Source: Luteimonas salinisoli (GTDB lineage: Bacteria > Pseudomonadota > Gammaproteobacteria > Xanthomonadales > Xanthomonadaceae). From it: DNA of 64,000 bases. The position numbers were made by a program, and so were the translations under genes. Under the pieces are notes generated by a model that did no database searches, was not told the origin of the DNA, and saw only the letters and a program-made list of their open reading frames with translations. Numbering within the stretch: the first letter of the stretch is position 1; the number at the start of each line of letters is the position of its first letter. Of the stretch, positions 22,683-31,426 are shown one piece after another. The stretch is taken from NCBI RefSeq assembly GCF_013425525.1, contig NZ_JACCKA010000092.1, forward strand, positions 35,757 to 99,756, given 5' to 3'.

Positions 22683-22738
22683 GTCTCAAATTTTGAGACA
22701 GCGCACGTTCTCCCCAATCCTGAGACACCGTTCAGGAT
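22683..22738. promoter_or_regulatory. Two palindromes in the mraZ-lipoprotein gap
   Basis: GTCTCAAA-T-TTTGAGAC (22683-22699) is a perfect 8-bp-arm palindrome. ATCCTGA-8 bases-TCAGGAT (22717-22738) is a hairpin. Both look like operator or leader structures between the divergent transcripts. Confidence 0.4.
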
Positions 22739-22887
22739 GGCGTAAAGCCAATGTGAAGACCCTGTGCATGCCGGATGAAGACGCGCAATCGGGTGAGCCG
22801 CTGAGGCCGGAAGGCGGTCGCCGTGTTCGCCCGCCCGCCCAGCACCGGGATGAAGGCGGCGTCGACGTGGCCGACGAAGGGGATTGA

Positions 22888-22893
22888 TATAAC
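22888..22893 (+). promoter_or_regulatory. Possible -10 of the lipoprotein/OmpA pair
   Basis: TATAAC lies 35 bases before the lipoprotein start codon. No clear -35 is seen. Confidence 0.35.
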
Positions 22894-22928
22894 GGCCCCG
22901 CGGCGCCCGCCGCGACAAGGAGATCGCC

Positions 22929-23474
22929 ATGTGGACTCGACACCTCGCCCTGGGCGCGTTGGTGGCCCTGGCCGGTACGTTCGCCGGTTGCCAGCGCGAG
23001 CCCGCCGCCGAACCCGAGCCTGCCGTCGCGCCCGCCCCCGCGGAGGAGTCGAACCCGGCCGTGCGCCCCGCCGAGCCGCCGGAAGAGGCGGCCGCCACCG
23101 GAATCGCCACGCAGCCGGGGCCAAATGGCTCGGAAGTGACACTGAAGGCGGTGCGCGTGACCGGCAATCTGGTGACCGTGGAACTCGCCTACCGGGCCCC
23201 ATCCGATCGTGCCTTGAGCACGATCGTCAGGCTCGGCGACGTCAGCCTCATCGACGACGCCACGACCCAGCGCTACGAGGTGGTACAGGACGCCTCGGGC
23301 CGCTACATGGCCCAGCCGCTCTCGACCAGCGGCAACGCGGTGGTGCTGAGCCTCAGCGCCGGCGATACCGCCCAGGTCTCGTTCCGGTTCCCGGCGCCGC
23401 CGGCGTCTTCGCCGACCGTCTCGATCTCGATCCCGGAGGTGGGGCCGTTCGACGGCGTCCCCGTGCAGCGATGA
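22929..23474 (+). CDS. Hypothetical lipoprotein
   Basis: This 181-residue protein has a lipoprotein signal (LAGTFAGC, cleavage before the cysteine near residue 21) and then a proline/glutamate-rich linker. A predicted beta-rich domain (about 70-181) contains EVTLKAVRVTGNLVTVELAYR and ends in a strand-like SPTVSISIPEVGPF. I do not recognise a named family. It overlaps the OmpA-family gene by ATGA, so the two are probably made together and may act at the outer membrane. A GGAG ribosome site precedes the ATG. Confidence 0.85.
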   Translation: MWTRHLALGALVALAGTFAGCQREPAAEPEPAVAPAPAEESNPAVRPAEPPEEAAATGIATQPGPNGSEVTLKAVRVTGNLVTVELAYRAPSDRALSTIVRLGDVSLIDDATTQRYEVVQDASGRYMAQPLSTSGNAVVLSLSAGDTAQVSFRFPAPPASSPTVSISIPEVGPFDGVPVQR

Positions 23475-24118
23475 TCCGCGCCACTGCGCTGGTCGCCGGA
23501 ACGCTGCTGCTGGCGGCGTGCTCGCAGCCCCCCTCCAGCCCGCCAGCCGCCGCCGACAGCCCGCAGGCCGCGGAAGCCGCGGACCGGGATCGGACCGGGA
23601 CGACCGCGCCCGACACCCCCGCCGCAACCTCGGCCGCGCCGTCAGCGCCCGGCGCGGCGGGTTCCGCCCTGACCGGCGGCGTGAGCGGGCTGTCGGGCGA
23701 CGTCTCGTCGCTGGAAGCGCGCGTGGGCGCCCTCGGCGGCACCATCACCGAGCATGAGATCGTCGTGCCACTGCCTGCCGACACCCTGTTCGACTTCGAC
23801 CGCGCCGAGATCAGGCCGCAGGCCGAACCCGGCCTGCGGCAGCTGGCGCAGTTGCTGGCGCAGACCGAGGGGATCGCCCAGGTCGGCGGCCATACCGATG
23901 CCAAGGGCGACGACGAATACAACCTCGCGCTGTCGCAGCGGCGTGCGGATGCGGTGGTCGCATGGCTGGTCGGCGAGGGCGCGGTGCCAGCGTCCCGGCT
24001 GCAGGCGCGCGGGTTCGGCGAGGCGCAGCCGGTGGCACCGAACACGACCGCCGACGGCGCCGACGATCCGGCAGGCCGCGCACGCAACCGCCGCGTGGAG
24101 GTGGTGATCGCCCGCTGA
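23471..24118 (+). CDS. OmpA family lipoprotein
   Basis: This 215-residue protein has a lipoprotein signal ending LLLAAC, an Ala/Pro/Ser-rich linker, and a C-terminal OmpA-like peptidoglycan-binding domain from about residue 95. The domain shows LFDFDRAEIRPQA, QVGGHTDAKGDDEYN, LSQRRADAV and NRRVEVVI, including the Asp and Arg that bind meso-DAP. It probably links the outer membrane to the wall, like Pal. It is coupled to the lipoprotein gene upstream. Confidence 0.92.
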   Translation: MIRATALVAGTLLLAACSQPPSSPPAAADSPQAAEAADRDRTGTTAPDTPAATSAAPSAPGAAGSALTGGVSGLSGDVSSLEARVGALGGTITEHEIVVPLPADTLFDFDRAEIRPQAEPGLRQLAQLLAQTEGIAQVGGHTDAKGDDEYNLALSQRRADAVVAWLVGEGAVPASRLQARGFGEAQPVAPNTTADGADDPAGRARNRRVEVVIAR

Positions 24119-24267
24119 CCCGGGTTCCCGCCGACGAGGCCGGATCGCCCGAAGGACTGCAAGTCGTCCGCCGCAGGAATCGCCCGGACGCATGGCGCGC
24201 GGGCGCACGCGCGTCGCGCACCCCTCGCTGGGCAGTTCGCCGACGGTCGCGGCGGGAGGAAAGGTGG

Positions 24268-24633
24268 CGGAGCCGGCCGATAAGCCGGGTTCTGTCGTGG
24301 ACAGTCATTCCTCTAGGCGCAGCGTCACCGCTACGCTCGAGCAGCCTACCCGGACCCGACGCGGGCCACGTCATGAGGTCCCTATTTGGCCTTGCTCCCG
24401 GTGGGGTTTGCCGTGCCGGTCCGTTGCCGGACTCGCGGTGCGCTCTTACCGCACCGTTTCACCCTTGCCTGATCCCTTTCGGGCCATCGGCGGTCTGCTC
24501 TCTGTTGCACTTTCCGTCGGCTCGCGCCGCCCAGGGGTTACCTGGCACCGTGCCCTGTGGAGCCCGGACTTTCCTCGGCACCCGCCGCCCCGGAGGGCAT
24601 GGGTGACGCGACTGTCTGGCCGACTCCGCCGCG
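24268..24633 (-). ncRNA. rnpB: RNase P RNA (class A)
   Basis: The minus strand holds the universal core GAGGAAAGTCCGGGCTCC near the 5' end and ACAGAACCCGGCTTA near the 3' end, which together form the P4 region. The start CGGAGTCGGCCAGACAGTCGC matches bacterial rnpB. The length of about 366 bases fits a class A RNA. The ends are approximate. It matures tRNA 5' ends. It lies just downstream of rsmI, as in many gammaproteobacteria. Confidence 0.95.
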
Positions 24634-24682
24634 GCCATTGTATCCGGATCCCGGCCGTTGGCCGCGGCCCGCGGCGCGGCGT

Positions 24683-25525
24683 TCAGCCCGCGTCGCCCCC
24701 GCCGTAGAGCGCCTTGCGTGGCGCCCCGGTCAGCTCCGCGGCCAGCCTGGCCGCCGTGGACGGCGGCAGCTGGGCGCGCAGGGCGGCATAGACGCGGCGG
24801 CCCTCGGCCAGGCGGGCGTCGGTGTCTTCGGCGGCCCCCTCCACCACCACCACGAATTCGCCGCGCCGCTGGTCGGGATCGGCGGCCACGGCCGCGGCGA
24901 TCTCGTCGAGGCTGCCGTCGAGCACGGTTTCGAACAACTTGGTCAGCTCGCGCGCCAGCACCGCCGGCCGCCGGCCGCCGAACGCGCCGCGCATGTCGTC
25001 CAGCGCGTCGACGATGCGATGCGAGGATTCGTAGAACAGCAGCGTGCGCGGCTCGGCCGCCAGACCTGCCAGGCGCTCGCGGCGCGCGGCCGCCTTCGCC
25101 GGCAGGAAGCCTTCGAACACGAAGCGGTCGCTGGCCAGGCCGGCCACGCTCAGCGCCGCCACCAGGGCGCTGGGGCCGGGCACCGGACTGACCCGCACCC
25201 CCGCACCCCGCGCCGCGCGCACCAGCCGGTAGCCGGGATCGCTGACCAGGGGGGTGCCGGCGTCGCTGACCAACGCCAGCGAATCGCCTGCCTGCAGGCG
25301 CGCGACCAGCCGCCCGGCCAGCTGCTCCTCGTTGTGCTCGTGCAGCGCCAGCAGCGGGGTGGCGATGCCGAAGCGCGCGAGCAGCTGGCGGCTGTGGCGG
25401 GTGTCCTCGGCGCAGACGGCATCGACCTCGCGCAGCACCCGCTGCGCGCGCGGCGACAGGTCGTCGAGGTTGCCGATCGGGGTGGCCACCACGTGCAGGG
25501 TGCCGGCGGACTGTGGGGCTTGCAT
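24683..25525 (-). CDS. rsmI: 16S rRNA 2'-O-methyltransferase RsmI
   Basis: RsmI methylates the 2'-O of C1402 in 16S rRNA, the same nucleotide that RsmH modifies. The 280-residue product has the tetrapyrrole-methylase-fold motifs VVATPIGNLDDLSPRA, VSDAGTPLVSDPGYRLV and PGPSALVAALSVAGL. The start MQAPQSAGTLHVVATP is close to the conserved N-terminus. It diverges from lpoA with 58 bases between the start codons. Confidence 0.97.
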   Translation of the reverse strand: MQAPQSAGTLHVVATPIGNLDDLSPRAQRVLREVDAVCAEDTRHSRQLLARFGIATPLLALHEHNEEQLAGRLVARLQAGDSLALVSDAGTPLVSDPGYRLVRAARGAGVRVSPVPGPSALVAALSVAGLASDRFVFEGFLPAKAAARRERLAGLAAEPRTLLFYESSHRIVDALDDMRGAFGGRRPAVLARELTKLFETVLDGSLDEIAAAVAADPDQRRGEFVVVVEGAAEDTDARLAEGRRVYAALRAQLPPSTAARLAAELTGAPRKALYGGGDAG

Positions 25526-25546
25526 GGTCTCTCCGCACTGGGGCGT

Positions 25547-25552
25547 TAGAAT
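25547..25552 (+). promoter_or_regulatory. Possible -10 of lpoA
   Basis: TAGAAT lies 32 bases upstream of the lpoA start in the short divergent gap. No good -35 is visible. Confidence 0.35.
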
Positions 25553-25583
25553 CCTAGCCGTTCTTCCACACGGACTGTCAGCC

Positions 25584-26975
25584 ATGCGGCCATCGCCTTC
25601 CCGGATCCTTCTGCTGCTGGCAGCGCTGCTGCTGGCCGGCTGCGCCTCGGTGCAGGTCAGCGGCCCCGCCGCGAGCGCCATGCCCTCGGACCCCGCGCTC
25701 GCCGCGGCGGCGGCGCTGGCGCGCGAGCAGGCGGGGCTGAGCGGCCAGGCGCGGGCCGATGGCGCCCGCGAAATCGAGCGCCTGCTGGCGACCGTCGACG
25801 ACCAGGCCCTGGCGCAGGGCGCCGCCGCCCTGCCCCAGGGCGACCCCCTGTACGGATTCGCCGGGCGCGCCCTGCTGGCCCGCAACCTGCCGTTGCCGCG
25901 CCCGTTCGACCTGACCGCGCTGTGGAACGCGCACGCCGGCAACCGGCCGGCGGCCGACCGCGACGGCTACCGTCCGCCGCTGCGGCTGGCGGTACTGCTG
26001 CCCCTGTCGGGCAATCTGGCCACCGCGGCCGCGCCGGTCCGCGACGGCCTGCTGGCGGGGTACTACGGCGAGCGGCGGCAACGCCCCGAGGTGCAGTTCT
26101 ACGACACCACCGGCACTCCCGCCGGCGCCAACGCCGCCTACCAGCGCGCGATCGGCGAGGGCGCCGACTACGTGCTGGGGCCGCTCGGCCGCGACGAGGT
26201 GGCCGCGGTGCTGCAGAATCCGGCACTGCTGCGGGTCCCGGTGCTGGCGCTCAACCGCGCCGGCGACGAGGCGCCGACCGGCAGCTTCAGCTTCGCCATG
26301 GCGCCCGAGGACGACGGCATCGCCGCCGCCGATTACCTGCTGGCGCGCAACGTGCGCCGCGTGCTGGTGCTCAACGGCGCCGACGACAACGCCCGGCGCA
26401 GCGTCGACGCGTTCCGGCGCCAGTTCGAGGCCGGCGGCGGCACGGTCAGCGACATGCTGGTGGTCACCGGCGAGACCCCGCCGGACATGACCGAGGCGCT
26501 GCGCAACGCCATGCTGAAGCAGGACGGCGCCGAGGCGGTGTTCCTCGGCCTGCGCGGTGCGCAGGCGCGTGCGATCGCGCCGCAGCTGGCCGCCGCGGGC
26601 TACGCCACCCGCCCGCGCGTCGGCACCTCGCAGCTCTACGGCAGCGGCAGCAGCGAGGACGACGTGGCGCTGGACGGCATCGTGTTCCCGACGGAGCGCT
26701 GGATCGCGACCGGAGTGCCCGGCCTGCCGATGGCCTCGAGCGTGGCGGCCGGTCTTCCCACCGCCCGCGGCCCGGCGGCGCGGTTGTTCGCGTTCGGCTA
26801 CGACGCCTGGATGATCACCGCCTTCATGGAACGCCTGGTGGGCGATGCGAACGCCGAACTGCGCGGCGCCACCGGCACCCTGCGCATCGACGGCTTCGGC
26901 AACGTGCTGCGCACGCCGGCCTGGGCCACCTTCAGCGGGGGACACGTGGTGCCGCTGGGCGGAACCGGCGGGTGA
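25584..26975 (+). CDS. lpoA: Penicillin-binding protein activator (LpoA/LppC-like lipoprotein)
   Basis: LpoA is an outer-membrane lipoprotein that activates PBP1A. The 463-residue product has a lipobox (LLLAGC, residue 21), a short helical N-terminal part, and a C-terminal periplasmic-binding-like domain starting at [23 protein letters not shown]. It is shorter than E. coli LpoA (678) because most of the N-terminal TPR region is missing, which is common in Xanthomonads. The order rsmI / lpoA-yraN is widely conserved and supports the assignment. Confidence 0.9.
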   Translation: MRPSPSRILLLLAALLLAGCASVQVSGPAASAMPSDPALAAAAALAREQAGLSGQARADGAREIERLLATVDDQALAQGAAALPQGDPLYGFAGRALLARNLPLPRPFDLTALWNAHAGNRPAADRDGYRPPLRLAVLLPLSGNLATAAAPVRDGLLAGYYGERRQRPEVQFYDTTGTPAGANAAYQRAIGEGADYVLGPLGRDEVAAVLQNPALLRVPVLALNRAGDEAPTGSFSFAMAPEDDGIAAADYLLARNVRRVLVLNGADDNARRSVDAFRRQFEAGGGTVSDMLVVTGETPPDMTEALRNAMLKQDGAEAVFLGLRGAQARAIAPQLAAAGYATRPRVGTSQLYGSGSSEDDVALDGIVFPTERWIATGVPGLPMASSVAAGLPTARGPAARLFAFGYDAWMITAFMERLVGDANAELRGATGTLRIDGFGNVLRTPAWATFSGGHVVPLGGTGG

Positions 26976-27364
26976 GCTCGACCCGCGCGCGCGGCGACGG
27001 CGTCGAGCGCGCGGCGCGCGACCACCTGCTGCGGGCCGGGCTGCGCGAAATCGCCGCCAATGCGAACTTCCGCTGCGGCGAGCTCGACCTGGTCATGCTC
27101 GAACCGGATGCGGGCGGCGCCGACCCCGGCACCGTCGTGTTCGTCGAGGTGCGCTACCGGCGGTCGTCCGGCTTCGGCGGAGGCGCGGTGTCGGTGACGG
27201 TCGCCAAGCGCCGACGGCTCGCGCGCGCCGCGCAGGCGTTCCTGCTCGGCCAACGCGCGCTCGCCGACGCGCCCTGCCGCTTCGACGTGGTCGAGGCCGA
27301 CGGCGACCCGGCCGCGCCGCGGCTGCACTGGATCCGCGACGCGTTCCGCCTCGACGACCTGTAG
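26972..27364 (+). CDS. yraN: YraN family putative nuclease (UPF0102)
   Basis: The 130-residue product has the YraN core: [31 protein letters not shown] followed by [16 protein letters not shown], that is, E-L-D and E-V-R in a restriction-endonuclease-like fold. The biological role is unknown. A GTG start overlaps the lpoA stop as GTGA; the first ATG inside would remove the conserved N-terminus. Confidence 0.9.
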   Translation: MSSTRARGDGVERAARDHLLRAGLREIAANANFRCGELDLVMLEPDAGGADPGTVVFVEVRYRRSSGFGGGAVSVTVAKRRRLARAAQAFLLGQRALADAPCRFDVVEADGDPAAPRLHWIRDAFRLDDL

Positions 27365-27831
27365 CCCATCCGCTCGCTCGAAAACGCGCGTCACCTTGAT
27401 TTGGAGTGTGGGTTCCCGGCTCGCTCGGATATCCACGGCCGAGCCACCGCCGAAGGCCAATGACGCTATGCGGTCCGGTTCGGCGTGCGGGACCTCGCTG
27501 CCGCAGGGAACCGACGCCTTCTTCGAAAATCCCGCGCAGTGTCCAGGGCCGGCGCGACGTCCCGGTGCGGGACCGTCGACGCCATGGATGGATTCACGGC
27601 GTGTCCCGTACCGGGGCGCCGTGCCGGCCCGCCCGCGAAGCCACTTGGCAGCGTGGCGGTATATCAATTGCGCTCGTCGCGATTTCCGTCGCTCCCACAA
27701 GGGACGACCAGCGGCCAAACCCCTTTTCCCTCGGTGTGGAGAAGAATCGAAACAAGCAAGTGCCTGGCAGAAGCGGGAGCGCTGTGAGCACCTTCGCGCG
27801 TGTGCGGGATAGGGCACAGGCCAGGCCCCCG
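27365..27831. other. 467-base gap without a recognisable gene
   Basis: The stretch between yraN and the FAD oxidase has several short open frames, but none has a credible start, composition or motif. Base composition is more mixed than in the neighbouring genes. It may be a remnant of lost DNA. Confidence 0.4.
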
Positions 27832-27837
27832 TACAAT
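27832..27837 (+). promoter_or_regulatory. -10 element of a leaderless transcript
   Basis: TACAAT ends six bases before the ATG of the FAD oxidase. Transcription would begin at about the A of the ATG, giving a leaderless mRNA. Confidence 0.55.
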
Positions 27838-27843
27838 CCCGCG

Positions 27844-29223
27844 ATGCCCTCCCTCCCCGCCGCGCTCGAAACGGAACTGGCCGAACTGCTCGGCGAGGGC
27901 TGGCGCAGCGACGCAGCGATCCTGGCGGCGCACGGCGGCGACGGCTCGCGACACCGCGCTGCGCCGCTCGGCGTGGCCACACCGGCCGATCGCGCCCAGG
28001 TCGGCGCGCTGGTGCGCGCCTGCCGCCGCCACCGCGTACCGCTGGTCGCCCGCGGGGGCGGTACCAGCAGCACCGGCGCCGCGCTGGCCGGCGGCGCGGT
28101 AGCGGTGTCGTTCGCGCGCATGGACCGCATTCTCGACATCCGCACCGACGACCGGATCGCAATCGTCGAACCCGGCGTACGCAACGGCGCCCTGCAGCAC
28201 GCACTCGCAGCGCACGGCCTGTTCTGGCCGCCCGATCCGGCCAGCGCCGACGACTGCACCGTCGGCGGCAACCTCGCCTGCAACGCCGGCGGTCCGCGCA
28301 CGGTGAAATACGGCGCCAGCCGCGACAACGTGCTCGGCCTGGCGGCGGTCACCGGCACCGGCGACATCGTCACTGTCGGCGGCGCCACCACCAAGGACGC
28401 CACCGGCTACGACCTCACCCACCTGATCGTCGGCAGCGAAGGCACCCTGGCGCTGATCGTCGAGGCGACCCTGAAGCTGGCGCCGCTGCCCGAAGCGCGC
28501 GCCAGCCTGCGCGCCCTCTACGACGACGCGGCGGCCGCGGCCGCGGCGGTGGCGCGGATCATGGCGCAGCCGGCGGCGCCGTCGATGCTGGAGTTCATGG
28601 ACGCCGCCTGCATCCGCCTGGCGCGCGAGGTCGGCGGCGCGGAGATCGCCGAGGCCGGCGCCCTGCTGCTGATCGAGGCGGACGGCGATGCCGCCACCCT
28701 GCCCCATGCGCTCGATGCGCTGGAGCGCGCGGCGCGCGGCGCGGGCCTGCGCGCGATCGAACGCGCGGCAGACGATGCCGCGGGCGCGCGCCTGTGGGCG
28801 GCGCGCAAGGCGCTCTCGCATGCGCAGCGCGCGATCGCGCCGGCCAAGCTCAACGAGGACGTGGTGGTGCCGGTGTCGCGGATCCCGGCCCTGGTCGACG
28901 GCATCCAGGCGCTGGCGCGCGAGTTCGACCTTCCCATCATCGCCTTCGGCCACGCCGGCAACGGCAACCTGCATGCCAACATCCTCTACGACCCGGCCGA
29001 TGCCGGACAGGATGCGCGCGCCCACGCCGCACTGCCGCGGCTGTTCGCGCTCGCCCTGTCGCTGGGCGGCACGCTGTCGGGCGAGCACGGCATCGGCACG
29101 GCCAAGCGCGGGTTCATGCGCGACGCCTTCGATGCGCCGACCCTGGCGGCGATGCGCGCGGTGAAGGCGGCGCTGGATCCCGACGGCATCCTCAACCCCG
29201 GCAAGGTGCTGCCGGAGGCGTGA
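27844..29223 (+). CDS. FAD-binding oxidase, GlcD / D-2-hydroxyacid dehydrogenase type
   Basis: The 459-residue flavoprotein has the PCMH-type FAD domain (VPLVARGGGTSSTGAALAGG, DDCTVGGNLACNAGGPRTVKYG, TGYDLTHLIVGSEGTLALI) and the C-terminal FAD-oxidase domain with IIAFGHAGNGNLHANI and SGEHGIGTAKRGF. Enzymes of this family oxidise D-lactate, glycolate or D-2-hydroxyglutarate and pass electrons to an acceptor; the substrate cannot be told from sequence alone. It stands alone, converging on thiL with 15 bases between the stop codons. Confidence 0.9.
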   Translation: MPSLPAALETELAELLGEGWRSDAAILAAHGGDGSRHRAAPLGVATPADRAQVGALVRACRRHRVPLVARGGGTSSTGAALAGGAVAVSFARMDRILDIRTDDRIAIVEPGVRNGALQHALAAHGLFWPPDPASADDCTVGGNLACNAGGPRTVKYGASRDNVLGLAAVTGTGDIVTVGGATTKDATGYDLTHLIVGSEGTLALIVEATLKLAPLPEARASLRALYDDAAAAAAAVARIMAQPAAPSMLEFMDAACIRLAREVGGAEIAEAGALLLIEADGDAATLPHALDALERAARGAGLRAIERAADDAAGARLWAARKALSHAQRAIAPAKLNEDVVVPVSRIPALVDGIQALAREFDLPIIAFGHAGNGNLHANILYDPADAGQDARAHAALPRLFALALSLGGTLSGEHGIGTAKRGFMRDAFDAPTLAAMRAVKAALDPDGILNPGKVLPEA

Positions 29224-29238
29224 GCGCGGGCTGCCGGA

Positions 29239-30207
29239 TCAGCCGGCGAAGTGATCGTGGCCGGAGCGCTCCGGGGTCCACTCGGCGCCCTGCGCGTCCA
29301 GCGCCCGCACCCGTTCGCCGGCGACCACCGCGCCGATGCGGGTGACGGCGACGCCGCAACCGGCGGCGATACGCGCGACCTCGTCCCGCCGCTGCACCGG
29401 CGCGGTGAAACACAGCTCGTAGTCGTCGCCGCCGCAGGCCTGCACGGCGCGGCGCGCCCGCGCCGGGAGCAGCGCCGCGAGCGCCGGGGAGGCCGGCAGC
29501 GCCTCCAGCACGACCTCCGCGCCGACGCCGCTGGCGCTGCAAACGTGGCCGAGGTCGGCGAGCAGGCCGTCGGAGACGTCGATGCAGGCGCTGGCGATGC
29601 CGGCCAGCGCGCGCGCCACCGCGACCCGCGGCTCGGGCCGGTCCAGCCGGTCGCGCAACCGCCGCGCCTGCCCCGGATCGGCCGCGGCCATGGATCCGTC
29701 GCCGCCCGCGAGTTTTAGCGCCGCCGCCGCGTCGCCGAGGGTGCCCGTCACCCAGACCTCGTCGCCCACCGCGGCGCGGCCGCGGCGCAGCTCGCGCTCC
29801 GGCGCGACCAGGCCGAGCGCGGTCACGCAGATCGACAGCGGTCCGCGGGTGGTGTCGCCGCCGACCAGGACCACGCCATGGCGCGCGGCCAGTTCCAGGA
29901 AGCCGTCGAGGAAGCCATCGAGCCAGGCCGCATCCGCCCGCGGCAGGGACAGCGACAGCGTGCACCAGGCCGGATCCGCGGCCATTGCCGCCAGGTCCGA
30001 GAGGTTCACCGCCAGCGCCTTCCAGCCGATGTCGGCCGGCGCGGTGCCTTCCGGGAAATGCACGCCGACGTTGAGCGTGTCGGTGGCCACCACCAGGCGC
30101 ATGCCGTCCGGGACGCGCACGATCGCCGCGTCGTCGCCGATGCCGAGTTCGACGTCGGCTCGCAGCGCGGCGCGCGCACGGACCCTGGCGATCAACTCGA
30201 ACTCCAT
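29239..30207 (-). CDS. thiL: Thiamine-monophosphate kinase ThiL
   Basis: ThiL phosphorylates thiamine monophosphate to the active pyrophosphate. The 322-residue product shows LGIGDDAAIVRVPDG, the metal and ATP site VVATDTLNVGVHFP, and VLVGGDTTRGPLSICVTALG. Another family hallmark is CIDVSDGLLADLGH. It is the last gene of the glyA-rib-nusB run, a common arrangement. Confidence 0.97.
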   Translation of the reverse strand: MEFELIARVRARAALRADVELGIGDDAAIVRVPDGMRLVVATDTLNVGVHFPEGTAPADIGWKALAVNLSDLAAMAADPAWCTLSLSLPRADAAWLDGFLDGFLELAARHGVVLVGGDTTRGPLSICVTALGLVAPERELRRGRAAVGDEVWVTGTLGDAAAALKLAGGDGSMAAADPGQARRLRDRLDRPEPRVAVARALAGIASACIDVSDGLLADLGHVCSASGVGAEVVLEALPASPALAALLPARARRAVQACGGDDYELCFTAPVQRRDEVARIAAGCGVAVTRIGAVVAGERVRALDAQGAEWTPERSGHDHFAG

Positions 30208-30256
30208 GCGGCGGCGCGACGGCGAGGCTGGGGCGACGGGGCTCTCGCCCCGGTCG

Positions 30257-30718
30257 TCACGCCTCCCCGGTCCCCCGCTTCTCGACCGCGCGCCATTCCC
30301 CGCAGGCGCGGTCGAGCACGCCGTTGACGTAGGTATGGCCGTGCTCGGAGCCGAAGCGCTTGACCGTCTTCAACGCCTCGTCGATGACCACGCGGTAGGG
30401 CACGTCCAGCCGGTGCTGCAGTTCGTAGGCGGCGATGCGCAGCATGGCGCGCTCGATCTGGTCGACCTCCTCGATGCTGCGGTCGAGGAACGGCTGCAGC
30501 GCAGTATCGAGATCGGCGCGGCGTGCCAGGACGCCACGCACCAGGTCCTCGAAATACTCCAGGTCGGCGACCTCGTGCGCCTGCTCGTGGGCGAACTGGG
30601 CGACGATGTCGCCGGCGGCACCGCCCGACAGTTGCCAGGCATAGACCGCCTGCAGCGCACGCCGGCGCGCGCGCGTGCGCTGCACCGGGTCGATGCCGCC
30701 GCGCTGCGGCCGGCTCAT
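30257..30718 (-). CDS. nusB: Transcription antitermination factor NusB
   Basis: NusB acts with NusE in rRNA antitermination. The 153-residue helical protein has the RNA-binding [20 protein letters not shown] near its start and the conserved KRFGSEHGHTYVNGVLDR near its end. The start MSRPQRGGIDPVQ is chosen; an ATG at 30757 or a GTG at 30772 would add 13-18 unconserved residues and reach the ribH stop. Confidence 0.95.
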   Translation of the reverse strand: MSRPQRGGIDPVQRTRARRRALQAVYAWQLSGGAAGDIVAQFAHEQAHEVADLEYFEDLVRGVLARRADLDTALQPFLDRSIEEVDQIERAMLRIAAYELQHRLDVPYRVVIDEALKTVKRFGSEHGHTYVNGVLDRACGEWRAVEKRGTGEA

Positions 30719-30773
30719 GCCGGGAACCCGCAGCGCGCCGCCGCCCGGTGCCCGCATCCGGCTGGCGGGCACG

Positions 30774-31241
30774 TCACTTCAGCTTCCCCATCAGCTCGGC
30801 CATCTCGATCGCCACCAGCGCGGCCTCCTCGCCCTTGTTGCCGTGGCTGCCGCCGGCACGGCGTTCTGCATCCTCGGCCCGATCGACCGCGAGTACCCCG
30901 TTGGCCACGGGGACGCCCGAGTCCAGCGCCACCCGCATCAGACCGTCCGAGCAGCCATCGGCGACCTGCTCGTAGTGCCGGGTATCGCCGCGCACCACGC
31001 AGCCCAGGGCGACGATCGCGCCATGGCGGCCGGCGGCAGCCAGCCGCGCCGCCGCGACCGGGATCTCCCAGGCGCCGGGTACGCGGATCACGTCCACGGC
31101 GTCCTCGCCCACGCCGTTGTCGGCGAAGGCCTTGCGCGCGCCGGCGACCAGGGTGTCGCTGATGCGCGGGTTCCAGCGGCTGGCGATGATGGCGAAGCGC
31201 GTGTCTTCCGCGGCGCGCAGATCGCCTTCGTAGTGGGTCAT
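30774..31241 (-). CDS. ribH: 6,7-dimethyl-8-ribityllumazine synthase
   Basis: RibH condenses the ribityl-aminouracil with dihydroxybutanone phosphate; it forms icosahedral shells. The 155-residue product has [27 protein letters not shown], the catalytic region [16 protein letters not shown] (histidine) and [14 protein letters not shown]. It lies between ribB and nusB. A short direct repeat (TAGTGCATGGGTC) occurs in the 185-base gap upstream. Confidence 0.97.
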   Translation of the reverse strand: MTHYEGDLRAAEDTRFAIIASRWNPRISDTLVAGARKAFADNGVGEDAVDVIRVPGAWEIPVAAARLAAAGRHGAIVALGCVVRGDTRHYEQVADGCSDGLMRVALDSGVPVANGVLAVDRAEDAERRAGGSHGNKGEEAALVAIEMAELMGKLK

Positions 31242-31426
31242 TGCGGGCGGGACCTCGAAACGGTGGGACAGTTTAGTGCATGGGTCCTAGTGCATGGGTC
31301 GCGGCGGACGTGATCCGGAGCGGCGCGCCACCCGGGCCCGCAGCGCGCCCGGGCCGCGCCGGCGCGCGTCGCTGCATGGCCGCCGTCGCGGCGGTGTGCC
31401 GCAGCCGGGCGGCTCCCGGCTTCCGG

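Noticed and set aside
27406..27843. An N-terminal extension of the FAD oxidase
   Set aside because: The frame is open upstream, but the sequence is unlike any oxidase domain and a good -10 lies just before the ATG at 27844.
29192..29965. A minus-strand coding frame overlapping thiL
   Set aside because: It is a different frame of the same DNA as thiL and has no recognisable motif; thiL has all its active-site motifs.
30757..30772. NusB starting at GTG 30772 or ATG 30757
   Set aside because: The extra residues (MPASRMRAPGGGALRVPG) are not part of NusB; the ATG at 30718 gives a normal length.
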